The notes: generated by a model not told the origin, from the letters alone. A stretch of DNA of 64,000 bases from CSP1-4 sp963777975 (GCA_963777975.1 CAVZSO010000009.1:124001-188000); one strand, 5' to 3'; positions 53,513-62,405 are shown, numbered from the stretch's first letter. Made by a program: numbers and translations.

Positions 53513-54789
53513 GGGGCACGGTCCTGCAGCTCGCTCCGGCCGGCCTGGCCGCCGCAGCCAGATCGGTCGCCCGTCGGTGGGGCACGCCGGCCTATCTCTA
53601 CGACCTGCCCCAGCTGCGCGCCGATGCCGACGAGCTCAGCGCAGCCTTTCCCGACCCGTGGATCCGCCTCTATGCGCTCAAGGCCAATGGCCTGCCGGGG
53701 CTGATCTCAGAGCTACCGGGGCGGGGCTTCGGCGCCAATGCCGTGTCGGGCGGCGAACTCGCGCTGGCGCGCCGGGCCGGGTTCCCGGTCGAGTCCATCG
53801 CCCTCGAGGGCATCGGCAAGACGCCCGCCGACCTCCGCCGCGCGGTCGGGCTCGCAGCGGCCGGCAGCCCGTTGCGCTGGGTGGCGATCGAGTCCGCGGA
53901 CGAGGCGGCGGCGCTGGCGGCCGCGGTCAGCGCGGCCCGTCGCACGGGTCGCGCGCCCGATGACCTGCGTCTGGACGCGCTCATCCGGCTCAATCCATCG
54001 GTCCGGCCGGAGACGATGCGCGGCCTCGCGGTCGGCGCCGGCGATTCGAAGTTCGGCGTGACGGACGAGGAGCTGGCCGCGGTCATCGAGGCCGGTGGCG
54101 GCCCGGACGGCCCGCTGCGCTGGCGCGGGCTGCACGTCCACGTCGGGTCCCAGCTCGGCGCCGTCGATGCCTGGCGAACCGCCTTTCGGATCGGCCTCGC
54201 CACGCTGCGCCTGCACCGGGCACGGCTCGACGACTTCGACACGCTCGACATCGGGTCCGGATTCCCGGTCCTCGACGCAGGCTCGCCGACACCGGCCCAT
54301 TTCGCGGCGGCTGCCGCCGAGGCGCTCGCGGAGCTGGCCGGCGACCGGCCGCCGCGCCTGGCCGTCGAACCAGGGCGGGCCATCGTGGCGCGCGCCGGCT
54401 GGCTGCTTGCCCGCGTCCTCCACACGCGCGACCGGGAGCGGCGGCGCATCGTCGTCGATGCCGGCATGACCGAGCTCATCCGGCCGGCCCTGTACGGGGC
54501 CCGCCACCCGATCGTGGCGCTGACCAGCCTCGGGCGGCCGGTCGACGGTTCCGCCCCTTTGGCGACCGTCGAGGTCGACGGACCGATCTGCGAGTCGACC
54601 GACGCCCTCGGCTCAGCGCCGTTGCCGCCGCTCCGTCGGGGTGACCTGGTCGCCGTCGGCTGGGCCGGCGCGTACGCTTCGGCCATGGCCAGCAGCTATA
54701 ACGGCCGGCCTCGCCCGCCGGAGGTCACCTGGGATGGCGATCGACTCCATCTTCTTCGACGCCGAGGCTCCGTGAGCCTGCTGCCGTGA
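53509..54789 (+). CDS. lysA: Diaminopimelate/ornithine decarboxylase-family PLP enzyme
   Basis: About 426 residues of fold-type III PLP decarboxylase. The PLP lysine lies in RLYALKANGLPG. Next are VSGGELALARRAGFP, DSKFGVTDEEL, LHVHVGSQLGAVDAWRTAF, LDIGSGFPVLDAG, PGRAIVARAGW, MTELIRPALYGARHPI and ICESTDAL, with the C-terminal Cys/Asp that completes the active site across the dimer. It most resembles LysA (meso-DAP to lysine), so the symbol is tentative. The frame has no ATG or GTG before the YALKAN motif; CTG at 53509, overlapping the previous stop as CTGA, is the candidate start, or an indel hides the true one. Confidence 0.82.
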   Translation: MRGTVLQLAPAGLAAAARSVARRWGTPAYLYDLPQLRADADELSAAFPDPWIRLYALKANGLPGLISELPGRGFGANAVSGGELALARRAGFPVESIALEGIGKTPADLRRAVGLAAAGSPLRWVAIESADEAAALAAAVSAARRTGRAPDDLRLDALIRLNPSVRPETMRGLAVGAGDSKFGVTDEELAAVIEAGGGPDGPLRWRGLHVHVGSQLGAVDAWRTAFRIGLATLRLHRARLDDFDTLDIGSGFPVLDAGSPTPAHFAAAAAEALAELAGDRPPRLAVEPGRAIVARAGWLLARVLHTRDRERRRIVVDAGMTELIRPALYGARHPIVALTSLGRPVDGSAPLATVEVDGPICESTDALGSAPLPPLRRGDLVAVGWAGAYASAMASSYNGRPRPPEVTWDGDRLHLLRRRGSVSLLP

Positions 54790-54799
54790 CCTCGTCACG

Positions 54800-56230
54800 A
54801 TGACCGACCCGTCCGCCGGCGGCACGCCGAACGGCGACGACGCGCCACGTGGCACGGACGCCGAACCGACGTCGGCCCTGCACGGCTGGGGGATCGCCCC
54901 CGAGCGAGGGTCCAAAGCGGATCTCGTCCTGCCTCCCCTTCCGGTCGAGGCCACGCTGCGCGCCGCCATGGACGACATCGGGCGGGGCTTCTGGCCGCTG
55001 CTGCTCGTCGGCGCGGTCGGGTTCGTGCCGATCTGGGCGGTCGTCGCGATCCTGGGCCAGAGCGGGCTCGCGTCGGTCGTGCAGTTCCTGACCATCATCC
55101 CGAGTGCGGCCCTGCTGGCCGCCGCTGGCGCCATCCGAGCGGACCGGCCGGCGACGTTTGGCGGCAGCTATCGACAGGCCGTCGGGCGCCTGCTGGACTA
55201 CGTCCTGGCCAACCTCGTGGTCGGCGTCATCATCCTGATCATCGTCGTCGTGCCGGCCCTCGTCATCGGCGTCGCGGTCGCCCTCATCTTCGTCAGCGGA
55301 TCCCAGGAGACGTCGGCCCTCATCGCGGTCGTCGTGCTGATGACGCTGGTCGCGCTCATCCCGGTGACGTACGTGGCCGGACGGTTGGCGCTCGTCGGCC
55401 CGCTGGTCATCGTCGAGGGCCTGGGGGTCGGCGAAGCGATCGCCGTGGGCTGGCGTCGGACGCGACGCCAGGTGCTCCGGCTGCTGGTGGTCTTCTTCAT
55501 CGGCTGCATCCCCGGCTGGCTGATCGCCCTCGGTCTGGCGATGCTCGGCTTCGGCGTCTTCGGCATCGCGGCCGTCTCCGGAGCCATCCTCGGCCTTGGC
55601 TATGCGGTCGCCATCCTCGTCCTCTCGTGCGTCAACGTGGTCGCCTGGCAGCGGCTTGGCGGCATCGCTCCGGATGACCCGACATTGGCCGGCACGTCGG
55701 CCGCGATCGCGAGCGGCACGGCGTCGGCGGACGCGAGCCTGACGGCGAGCGCGACCCCGAGCCCGGCCGCGACGCCGGCATCGACCCGTGGCTCCGATCG
55801 AGGCCCGCTGACGGCCATCCTGTTGATGGCCGCCGGCCTCGTCTTCGTCATCGCCGGCTCCGTGGCTGCGGTCGGCAAGGTCGGTGGCTGGATCGAGGCC
55901 CTGGGGGGCCGGCACGAGGGTACGATCACCTACGGTGTGAACGGATTCGGATGCTTCCAGCTCGACCCGCGGTCCGCATTCGATGCCGGCCAGGTCGTCC
56001 ACCTCGTGGCGCCATTGCGCCGCCTGCTGCCGGCCGGCGAACGGGTGCAGTTCGAGGTCTATGCCGACGGCGAGCTGATCGATCGCGGCTTCGAGACGCC
56101 CTTCGCCGAGCAGACCGACTGTCTCTTCTTCGACCTCGACACGACCGACATCGAGCCCGGCGACTACACCTTCCGCTACCTCTGGGGCGCCGAGCTCATG
56201 GCCGAAGGCACGTTCACGGTCCGGCCATGA
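54800..56230 (+). CDS. Polytopic membrane protein of unknown function
   Basis: A 476-residue protein. A Pro/Gly-rich cytoplasmic N-terminus leads to about six helices between residues 65 and 290 (FWPLLLVGAVGFVPIWAVVA, VVGVIILIIVVVPALVIGVA, VVFFIGCIPGWLIALGLAML), in the style of DUF975/glycerophosphodiesterase-type membrane domains. An Ala/Thr/Ser linker and another helix (LTAILLMAAGLVFVIAGSVA) follow. The C-terminal outer beta domain has two Cys (GCFQLD, TDCLFFDLDTTDIEPGDYTF). I do not recognise a named family. It is coupled to the next gene by ATGA. Confidence 0.7.
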   Translation: MTDPSAGGTPNGDDAPRGTDAEPTSALHGWGIAPERGSKADLVLPPLPVEATLRAAMDDIGRGFWPLLLVGAVGFVPIWAVVAILGQSGLASVVQFLTIIPSAALLAAAGAIRADRPATFGGSYRQAVGRLLDYVLANLVVGVIILIIVVVPALVIGVAVALIFVSGSQETSALIAVVVLMTLVALIPVTYVAGRLALVGPLVIVEGLGVGEAIAVGWRRTRRQVLRLLVVFFIGCIPGWLIALGLAMLGFGVFGIAAVSGAILGLGYAVAILVLSCVNVVAWQRLGGIAPDDPTLAGTSAAIASGTASADASLTASATPSPAATPASTRGSDRGPLTAILLMAAGLVFVIAGSVAAVGKVGGWIEALGGRHEGTITYGVNGFGCFQLDPRSAFDAGQVVHLVAPLRRLLPAGERVQFEVYADGELIDRGFETPFAEQTDCLFFDLDTTDIEPGDYTFRYLWGAELMAEGTFTVRP

Positions 56231-57946
56231 GGAACCCGCGGCGAGCATGGGCCCGCGTTCGTCGGTCGGTCCTGCTGTCCGTCGCCCTGGGTTGGCTGCT
56301 GGTCACTGCCGGTGCGGCGCTGGCGGCCGGACCGCCGTTCCCGGAACCCGTGCCGGGGGTCGTGGTCTACGACGAGGCGGGCATCTTCTCGGACGCGACC
56401 GAGGCAGAGGCGACCCGCCTGATCGAGGCGATCGAGGCCCGCACCGGCGCCGAGGTGGTCGTCTACACGCAGACGAAGCCGGACGCCGATAACGATGTCG
56501 CAGCCGCCGACGGCCAGGCGCTCGGTAACCAATGGCGTGTCGGACGGGAAGGATTCGACGACGGCCTGGTCATCCTCTTCGACATGCAGGCCAATGGCGA
56601 GCATGGCGCCGTTCGCCTGGAGCCTGGCGCGGGCTTCCGTGCCGCATACCTGAGCGAAGGGGAGAGCCAGGCCATCTTCGACAGCGTGATGCTGCCCGAG
56701 CTGCGCGAGGGCAACCTCGACGCAGCCCTCCTGGCAGCGCTGAACGCGGTCGATGCCCAGGTCACCGCGGACGACGTCTGGAAGCTGCAGGCGGCGCGGA
56801 TCGGGAACGCCGTGCTCGGTCTCATCGTGGCGCCCATCGTGGGGCTCGGGCTGCTCGGTTTCCTGGCCATCCGCTGGTATCGGTACGGGCGCGACCCGGT
56901 CTACACCGACGACCCCTCCGTGCTCATGCCGGCACCGCCGCCCGGGCTGTCGCCGGCAGGTGCCACGCTGCTCATGGCGGGACGATCGACGGTCCGCCAG
57001 TTCACCACGGCGATGGTCGACCTTGCCGCTCGCGGTGACATCACGTTCCAGCCCGAGCCTGGCCTGCTGACCAGCAAGGTCTCCATCAGCCGCGGGCAGG
57101 CCGACGACGACCCCGATCCGTACGTCGGACTCGCTCGGCGACGCCGGCTGGTATTGCCGGAGGCGATGCTGCTGACGGCCGTCGACGGTGCGCTCGAAGA
57201 TCACGACGGCGTCCTCGAGCCCGATGAGATGCGCGAACTGCGCAAGGCCAAGGAGCTCTATCGACGACGCGCTCGAACGCGAAGTCACCGATCGCGGCTG
57301 GTTCCGCGAGAAACCCTCGCGAGCGATCACGCGCTGGGCGGTGCTCGGGGGCATCGAGATCGCGTTGGCCGTCGCGGCCGTGATCATCGGCTGGAACGTG
57401 CCCATCTCGGGGGCCATCGTGCTCGGTGTCGCGCTGGGGGCGGTGGGCCTGGCGACCGTGCTGGTGGCGACGGTCATGCCGGCCAGGACGATGGACGGCG
57501 CCCGCCTCTACGCCTGGCTGTCGGCCTACCGGCGGACACTCCAGAAGACGCTCGCCGCGGCCCAGTCGATGAACGATGTCGTCGCCTCCCGGGCCGTGCC
57601 CTGGCTCGAGACCCCGGATCAGGCGATGGTCTGGGGCGTCGCCTTCGGCCTCCACGAGGAGGTCGAGGAGGTCCTCACCCGGAGTGCGAGCGCCGAGCAG
57701 ACGGGCCAGGCGATGCACGGCACCGGGCTGTGGTTGCCCGGCTGGTACGGCGGCGGCGCCGTCGGATCCGGCCCGGGCGGGCCGGGCGGTGGCCTCTTCT
57801 CGTCGTCGGCGGTGCCCTCCTTCGCGGGCATGTTCGCGGCCCTGGGCTCGGTCGGCACGGGCGCCGTCGCGAGCTCGGGCGGCGGCTCGGGTGGTTTCGG
57901 TGGCGGCGGCGGCTTCAGTGGTGGTGGCGGCGGCGGGACCTTCTGA
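56227..57946 (+). CDS. TPM-domain/DUF2207-type membrane protein (one frameshift)
   Basis: About 572 residues after repair. A signal segment (LLSVALGWLLVTAGAALAAG) is followed by a TPM domain (VYDEAGIFSDATEAEATRLI, RTGAEVVVYTQ, DDGLVILFDM). A membrane helix and the cytoplasmic DUF2207-type part come next (RWYRYGRDPVYTDDPSVLMP, then AMVDLAARGDI). One extra base near 57262 moves the frame; it resumes as IDDALEREVTDRGWFREKPS, with two more helices, and ends in a Gly-rich tail (GGGFSGGGGGGTF). Such proteins are common in actinobacteria and chloroflexi. The role is unknown. Confidence 0.82.
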
Positions 57947-57992
57947 GCCAGAGCCTCGCGAGCGCTCCCGAGGACACCGGAAGCGTTCCCGT

Positions 57993-58004
57993 TAGACTTC
58001 GGGC
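57993..58004 (+). promoter_or_regulatory. -10 box TAGACT before the NTF2-like gene
   Basis: TAGACT (57993-57998) ends six bases before the ATG at 58005. It is identical to the boxes at 6729 and 18027-18032. Confidence 0.6.
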
Positions 58005-58337
58005 ATGGGAGCCGTCGAGACCATGGAGCTCTTCTTCGAACGCCTCAATGGCGATGACCGGCAGGGTGCCGTCTCGCTCATGGACGAGACCGCCGAGATG
58101 GTCATCCACGTCGGCGACAGCGCGCAGAAGCTGCGCGGCGTCGAGCGGGTCGGCGGCTGGTTCCTGCGCGCCGACCGCGGCCTGCGGATGATCCCGGGCG
58201 ACGTCCGCGATACGGGCACGACCTATGAAGCCGACCTGCTCGTCGTTCGCCCCGGTGTCCAGAGCCAGCACATCGACGCCACCTTCCGCGTCGAGGCGGG
58301 CAAGATCACGGCCATCAACTTCACGCCCCGTCGCTGA
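58005..58337 (+). CDS. NTF2/SnoaL-like protein
   Basis: A 110-residue protein of the ketosteroid-isomerase/NTF2 fold: METMELFFERLNGDDRQGAVSLM has the typical first helix, then KLRGVERVGGWFLRADRGLR and VVRPGVQSQHIDATFRVEAG. Most such single-domain proteins are of unknown substrate. It is probably co-transcribed with the methyltransferase starting four bases later. Confidence 0.75.
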   Translation: MGAVETMELFFERLNGDDRQGAVSLMDETAEMVIHVGDSAQKLRGVERVGGWFLRADRGLRMIPGDVRDTGTTYEADLLVVRPGVQSQHIDATFRVEAGKITAINFTPRR

Positions 58338-58341
58338 CGCC

Positions 58342-59199
58342 ATGTCCGGCGCCGATGAGCGGGCGCGCCACGACGCCACGACGGACAAGCAGATGCCGCG
58401 CGAGGCCGACGCCGACCGCCAGGCGCGGCTCCGGTTCGAGGCATCGCTGCCGGATCACGCCGCCCGGAACCGCGCCTGGTGGGATGCTGACAGCGAGCGC
58501 TACCAGGCGGTGCAGGGTCAGCAGCTGCGCGAGGCAGGCGGGTCTGCCTGGGGCGTCTGGCAGATCCCGGAAGCGGAGCTCCGCATCCTCGGCGATGTCG
58601 CCGGCCTGACGACGGTCGAGCTCGGCTGTGGCGCGGCGCAGTGGTCCATCGCCCTTGCCAAGGCGGGCGCGACCGCCATCGGTGTCGACCTGTCCGAGGC
58701 GCAGCTGCGCGCCGCCTGGGCCGCCGCGAACGAGGCCGGCGTTGCCATCCGGCTGATCCATGCATCGGCGGAGGCATTGCCGTTGCCCGATGCCTCGGCC
58801 GACATCGCCTTCTGCGATTGGGGTGCCTCGCGCTTCGCCGACCCCGATGCCTGGGTGCCCGAGGCGGCGCGCATCCTGCGACCCGGCGGCCTGCTCGCCT
58901 TCTCCACGGCGTCGCCACTGGTCGACATGTGCTGGGCAACCGGTGCCGATGCCCCGACCGAGTCGCTCGTCATCGATGCGTTCGGGCTCGATCGCGTGGT
59001 GGACGATGAGACGATCGAGTTCCAGCGCACGAACGGCGCCTGGATCGCACTGTTCCGCGACCAGGGGCTCCTGGTCGAGGATCTCATCGAGCTCCGGGCG
59101 CCGGCCGAGGCGAGGTCGAGCTACTGGGACGATGTCGCCCACGCCTGGGCTCGGCGCTGGCCGGCGGAGCAGATCTGGCGCCTGCGCCGCGAGAGCTGA
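58342..59199 (+). CDS. SAM-dependent methyltransferase
   Basis: A 285-residue class I methyltransferase: TTVELGCGAAQWSIALAKAG (motif I near residue 93), GVDLSEAQLRAAWAAANEAG, ASAEALPLPDASADIAFCDW and EAARILRPGGLLAFSTASPL. A charged N-terminal extension of about 35 residues precedes the fold. The substrate is unknown. The ATG at 58342 lies four bases past the previous stop. Confidence 0.88.
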   Translation: MSGADERARHDATTDKQMPREADADRQARLRFEASLPDHAARNRAWWDADSERYQAVQGQQLREAGGSAWGVWQIPEAELRILGDVAGLTTVELGCGAAQWSIALAKAGATAIGVDLSEAQLRAAWAAANEAGVAIRLIHASAEALPLPDASADIAFCDWGASRFADPDAWVPEAARILRPGGLLAFSTASPLVDMCWATGADAPTESLVIDAFGLDRVVDDETIEFQRTNGAWIALFRDQGLLVEDLIELRAPAEARSSYWDDVAHAWARRWPAEQIWRLRRES

Positions 59200-59228
59200 C
59201 GAATGCCCACAGGGGCGCCCCGACTCCG

Positions 59229-60386
59229 TCAGGGGCTGGGCGACACCCCGTCGCTGGGCGCCGCTTCCTGGCTGGGCTCGGCCGTCACCGGGGCCGGGAT
59301 GGTCAGCTGGTCGCCGACCTTGATCTTGTTGGGGTTCTTGACCTGCGGGTTGGCCGCCAGCAGATCCTCAGGCGTGACGCCGAACTTCTTGGCGATCTTC
59401 GAGATCGTGTCGCCGGCCACGATGGTGTAGGTCTGCGGCGTGGCGACCGGCTCGAGCGTCGCCGGTGCCTCGCTCGCCAGGCTCGGCTGCGGTGTCGGCG
59501 TGGGGGTCGCCGATGGGCCTGCCACGATGCTCGGCAGCAAGAAGAGGAGCAAGGCCGCGGCCAGCACGGCGACCGCGCCCAGGGCGATGGTCGGCACACG
59601 GGGCATGCCGACCCTCGTGCGCAGGGTGGGGTACGCCTCGAAGCGACGCGGCGTCTCCCAGGCCGGGGCAGCAGCGTCGATGCGCGCAGGACGACGCAGG
59701 CCGCGCGAGGCCGGCCGGGCCTGGCCGACGCTCGATCGCGCTCGAGCGCTGGTGCCGGCGGCTCCCGCGCCGTCTGCCACGTCGGGCTCCGAGGTCGATG
59801 CTCGCGTCGCGGTGCTCGTCGACGGCATGGACGGTCGACCGGCCAGGAAGGCAGGCACGTCGCCAGCGTCAAGGTCGGCCTCCGGCCCGCCGCCCGCTGG
59901 CGGACGGACGAGAGAGGCCAGCTCGTCGTCCGCGCCGGTCAAGATCGACGCCGACCACATCGGTGGCGCCGCCCATTCGGGTGCCGGTGACGCCGCTCGC
60001 ATCGGTTCGTCCGCCGCTCGTCCAGCTCCGGCGGCGCCGACGGCGGGTCGGCTGTCGTCGGTGACCAGGCCCACAGAAGCCGGGTCGGGCGTCGGCGGCA
60101 TCGGCGCGACCGACACCTCGCGGACGGGTCGGGACGTCCGCTCCTGGCGATCGTCCGACTGCCTGGCCGCCGAACGCTGGGCCCAGGCACGGAACGTCGG
60201 ACAGGCCGGGAAGCCCGACGACAGGCAGTAGGTCGTCTGATGCGAGATCGTGCGCGGCGCTGGGGCCGGCTCCGCGTAGCAGCGGTGTCGGCGATCTGGC
60301 TCGATGCTCCGGCGTGCCTGGTCGTGCTCGAAGGCGACGAATGGGCAGGCAAGGGGGCCCACATCGGCGATCGGGCGCTCGCTCAT
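59229..60386 (-). CDS. LysM-domain membrane protein with N-terminal four-Cys motif
   Basis: A 385-residue protein. The N-terminus has ACPFVAF, RCYAEP, TTYCLSS and PACPTF, four Cys spaced like a small metal or cluster site, with HQTTYCL typical of a group of LysM proteins. A long low-complexity Ala/Pro/Ser region follows, then a membrane helix near 285-310 (LGAVAVLAAALLLFLLPSIV). The outer LysM domain is TYTIVAGDTISKIAKKFGVT, then LLAANPQVKNPNKIKVGDQL. It would tie a cytoplasmic Cys module to cell-wall glycan. TATCAT (minus strand, 60399-60394) lies seven bases before the ATG, so it is probably leaderless. Confidence 0.82.
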   Translation of the reverse strand: MSERPIADVGPLACPFVAFEHDQARRSIEPDRRHRCYAEPAPAPRTISHQTTYCLSSGFPACPTFRAWAQRSAARQSDDRQERTSRPVREVSVAPMPPTPDPASVGLVTDDSRPAVGAAGAGRAADEPMRAASPAPEWAAPPMWSASILTGADDELASLVRPPAGGGPEADLDAGDVPAFLAGRPSMPSTSTATRASTSEPDVADGAGAAGTSARARSSVGQARPASRGLRRPARIDAAAPAWETPRRFEAYPTLRTRVGMPRVPTIALGAVAVLAAALLLFLLPSIVAGPSATPTPTPQPSLASEAPATLEPVATPQTYTIVAGDTISKIAKKFGVTPEDLLAANPQVKNPNKIKVGDQLTIPAPVTAEPSQEAAPSDGVSPSP

Positions 60387-60399
60387 CCCGGCGATGATA
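60387..60399 (-). promoter_or_regulatory. -10 box TATCAT before the LysM gene
   Basis: On the minus strand TATCAT (60399-60394) ends seven bases before the ATG at 60386; no Shine-Dalgarno sequence. Confidence 0.6.
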
Positions 60400-60487
60400 C
60401 CCGCGAAGCGACCGGCTGCGACCGGCCCCTGTTCGTGGCACGATTGACCGAGGCTCCATGTGCCGCGAGCCCCAGCCGAGGTGACCC

Positions 60488-60919
60488 ATGCTCCGCGACC
60501 GCATCGTGACCGCCATCGCCCCTCGCCGGACCGTCCACGCGCACTGCGACGTGCCCTGCGGCATCTACGATCCGCACGGCGCAGAGCTCGCCGCCAAGAC
60601 CGTCAGCCGGATGGTCGTCCTGATCACCGAGAACCAGGGCGACGACCTCGAACAGCGCAACAAGCTCATCCGTTCGGTCAAGGTCAAGGAGGAGCACGCC
60701 GAGCTCTGCAAGCGCGAGCTGCAGGTGCTCTGGAGCGACTACTTCAAGCCCGAGCATCTCGACGCGCACCCGGACCTCCACGACCGCTTCTGGAAGGCCC
60801 TCAAGCAGGCCGGCACGTGCAAGCAGTCGGTCGATGCCGCTGCGGCCGCCGAGCTCGAGGCCCAGGTCGCGGCCATCGCCGACATCTTTTGGCAGACCAA
60901 GGGCGGTCGGCCCTCCTGA
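60488..60919 (+). CDS. sodN: Nickel superoxide dismutase
   Basis: A 143-residue precursor. The nickel hook is HCDVPCGIYDP: His19, Cys20 and Cys24 become His1, Cys2 and Cys6 of the mature enzyme after removal of an 18-residue leader (RTVHA before the site). The helical remainder has KTVSRMVVLITENQ, KVKEEHAELCKRELQVLWSD and KQAGTCKQSVD. It dismutates superoxide in the cytoplasm. GAGG lies six bases before the ATG at 60488. The maturation protease gene follows directly. Confidence 0.95.
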   Translation: MLRDRIVTAIAPRRTVHAHCDVPCGIYDPHGAELAAKTVSRMVVLITENQGDDLEQRNKLIRSVKVKEEHAELCKRELQVLWSDYFKPEHLDAHPDLHDRFWKALKQAGTCKQSVDAAAAAELEAQVAAIADIFWQTKGGRPS

Positions 60920-61332
60920 GGCCCGTCGTCGCCGGCCTCCGGGTCGGCCTCATCCTGGCCGCACTGGCGACGGCCCTGACGCCCGGCCTCCAGCACCTGG
61001 TGCGCTCGTGGCGCGCACGGGTCGCAGTCGAGGGAGGCAGCATGGCGCCGACGATCCAGGCCGGCGACTGGTTGCTGGTCGACCCCTCGGCCTACATCCG
61101 TCGAACGCCCCAGCCGGGGCAGCTGGTGGTGGCCGTCGATCCGCGCGATGCCGCCCGCGAGCTGGTCAAGCGGGTGTCAGCCGTCGACCTCGATGGGCGA
61201 CTGCTGCTGAGGGGCGATGCACGCGACGCATCGACGGACTCGCGCACGTTCGGCGCCGTCGACCCGGCCGCCGTGCGCGGCCGACCATGGTTCCGCGTCA
61301 AGCCCCTGACGCGCCTCGGCCGGATCGGCTGA
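60916..61332 (+). CDS. sodX: Ni-SOD maturation protease, S26 signal-peptidase type
   Basis: About 138 residues. One N-terminal membrane helix (VAGLRVGLILAALATALTPG) is followed by VEGGSMAPTIQAGDWLLVD with the catalytic Ser near 42, and LVKRVSAVDLDGRLLLRGDA with the Lys near 85. The family removes the SodN leader to expose His1. No ATG or GTG lies upstream of the helix. CTG at 60916, overlapping the sodN stop as CTGA, or TTG at 60889, are the candidate starts. A perfect hairpin overlaps its stop. Confidence 0.85.
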   Translation: MRPVVAGLRVGLILAALATALTPGLQHLVRSWRARVAVEGGSMAPTIQAGDWLLVDPSAYIRRTPQPGQLVVAVDPRDAARELVKRVSAVDLDGRLLLRGDARDASTDSRTFGAVDPAAVRGRPWFRVKPLTRLGRIG

Positions 61333-61350
61333 CGATCGCGTCAGCCGATC
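61323..61350. terminator. Perfect 12-bp hairpin at the end of sodX
   Basis: GATCGGCTGACG (61323-61334) pairs exactly with CGTCAGCCGATC (61339-61350) around ATCG. It covers the sodX stop and lies between it and the convergent LLM gene stop at 61379. There is no U-tract, as at 736-764. Confidence 0.6.
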
Positions 61351-61378
61351 GACGAGACCGGATCGCCGGCGCGGGAGC

Positions 61379-62344
61379 CTAGGCGCGACTCCAGTCGGCG
61401 ATCAGCCGACCCGCCTGCCGGATCATCTCCAGGTCGCGGGGCACGAACGTCTGCATGACGAGCCGCTCGACCCCGGCCGCATCGAAGGCGGCGATAGCGG
61501 CCCGGGCCTGATCGGGCGTGCCGATGACCCACCGTCCGCGCCGGCTGGACAGCCACTCGGCACCCTCGGCACGGCTCATCCCGAACATCGTCAGCTGGGC
61601 CTCGACTCGCTTCGCGACCTCGGGCTCGCTGTCACCGATGAGCATGCCCGTCATGGCCGACCGCACGATCGTCGCCGGGTCGCGTCCGATGGCGGCGCAG
61701 GCCGCATCGAGCCGCGGAACCATCTCAGCGGCCGTTTCGGGGCTGGCCGAGGTCAGGTCGTACTCGTCGGCGTAGGTCGCCGCCAGACGCAGGGCGCGGG
61801 GGCCGGCCGCGCCGCCGAGGATGAGGTGCGGATGTCGTCGACCGCCCGACGTCGCGGCTGGCCGCAGACGCCCACCACGCACCTGCCAGAAGCGACCCGC
61901 GTAGGACCAACCGTCCCCCTCGGTCCACAGGCCGTGGAGGATCGCCAGAGCCTCCTCGAGACGGTCGAAGCGTTCGCCGAGAGGCGGGAACGGGATCCCA
62001 AGCTCTGCGTGCTCCTCCTCGTTCCAGCCAGCGCCAAGGCCGACCTGGATGCGCCCGCCGCTCATCTCGTCGGCCGTACCGACGATCTTCGCGAAGGTGC
62101 CGGGCAGACGGAAGGTGACGGGCGAGACGAGCACGCCGAGCCCGATGCGCTCGGTCTCGCGCGCGAGGCCGGCCACGACGGTCCATGCGTCGGTCGTCGG
62201 CAGGCCGGCTTCTCCCGGGAAGCTGGTGTAGTGATCGGAGCGCAGGAGCGTCTCGAAGCCGGCCGCTTCGGCCGTCCGCGCGACCGCCAGCTGCTCGAGA
62301 TAGGACAGCCCTTGCTGGGGCTCGATCATCAGCGCGAAGCGCAT
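61379..62344 (-). CDS. LLM-class F420-dependent oxidoreductase
   Basis: A 321-residue TIM-barrel protein of the luciferase-like family (TIGR03560-like F420 group): MRFALMIEPQQGLSYLEQLA, GFETLLRSDHYTSFPGE, LARETERIGLGVLVSPVTFR, GTADEMSGGRIQVGLGAGWN, RFDRLEEALAILHGLW and HPHLILGGAAGPRALRLAA. Cofactor F420 is inferred from the family. The substrate is unknown. AGGAGG lies just before the ATG at 62344. It diverges from the MarR gene across 71 bases. Confidence 0.9.
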   Translation of the reverse strand: MRFALMIEPQQGLSYLEQLAVARTAEAAGFETLLRSDHYTSFPGEAGLPTTDAWTVVAGLARETERIGLGVLVSPVTFRLPGTFAKIVGTADEMSGGRIQVGLGAGWNEEEHAELGIPFPPLGERFDRLEEALAILHGLWTEGDGWSYAGRFWQVRGGRLRPAATSGGRRHPHLILGGAAGPRALRLAATYADEYDLTSASPETAAEMVPRLDAACAAIGRDPATIVRSAMTGMLIGDSEPEVAKRVEAQLTMFGMSRAEGAEWLSSRRGRWVIGTPDQARAAIAAFDAAGVERLVMQTFVPRDLEMIRQAGRLIADWSRA

Positions 62345-62377
62345 GCCGCCTCCTTGGCCCGGACTCGGTAGTACAGG

Positions 62378-62405
62378 TTGACAGGATAGTTCATACGACT
62401 ATAAT
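62378..62405 (+). promoter_or_regulatory. Perfect-consensus promoter with overlapping palindrome upstream of marR
   Basis: TTGACA (62378-62383), a 16-base spacer and TATAAT (62400-62405) are exact sigma-70 consensus elements. ATAGT-N7-ACTAT (62386-62402) is an inverted repeat inside the spacer that overlaps the -10, a usual position for a MarR operator. The ATG at 62416 is 10 bases past the -10, so the mRNA has almost no leader. Confidence 0.75.

Noticed and set aside
53512..53963. Continuation of the holin-like frame into the decarboxylase region as one long protein
   Set aside because: The continuing frame is Ser/Arg-rich noise. The family-typical C-terminus lies in the neighbouring frame and ends at 53512.
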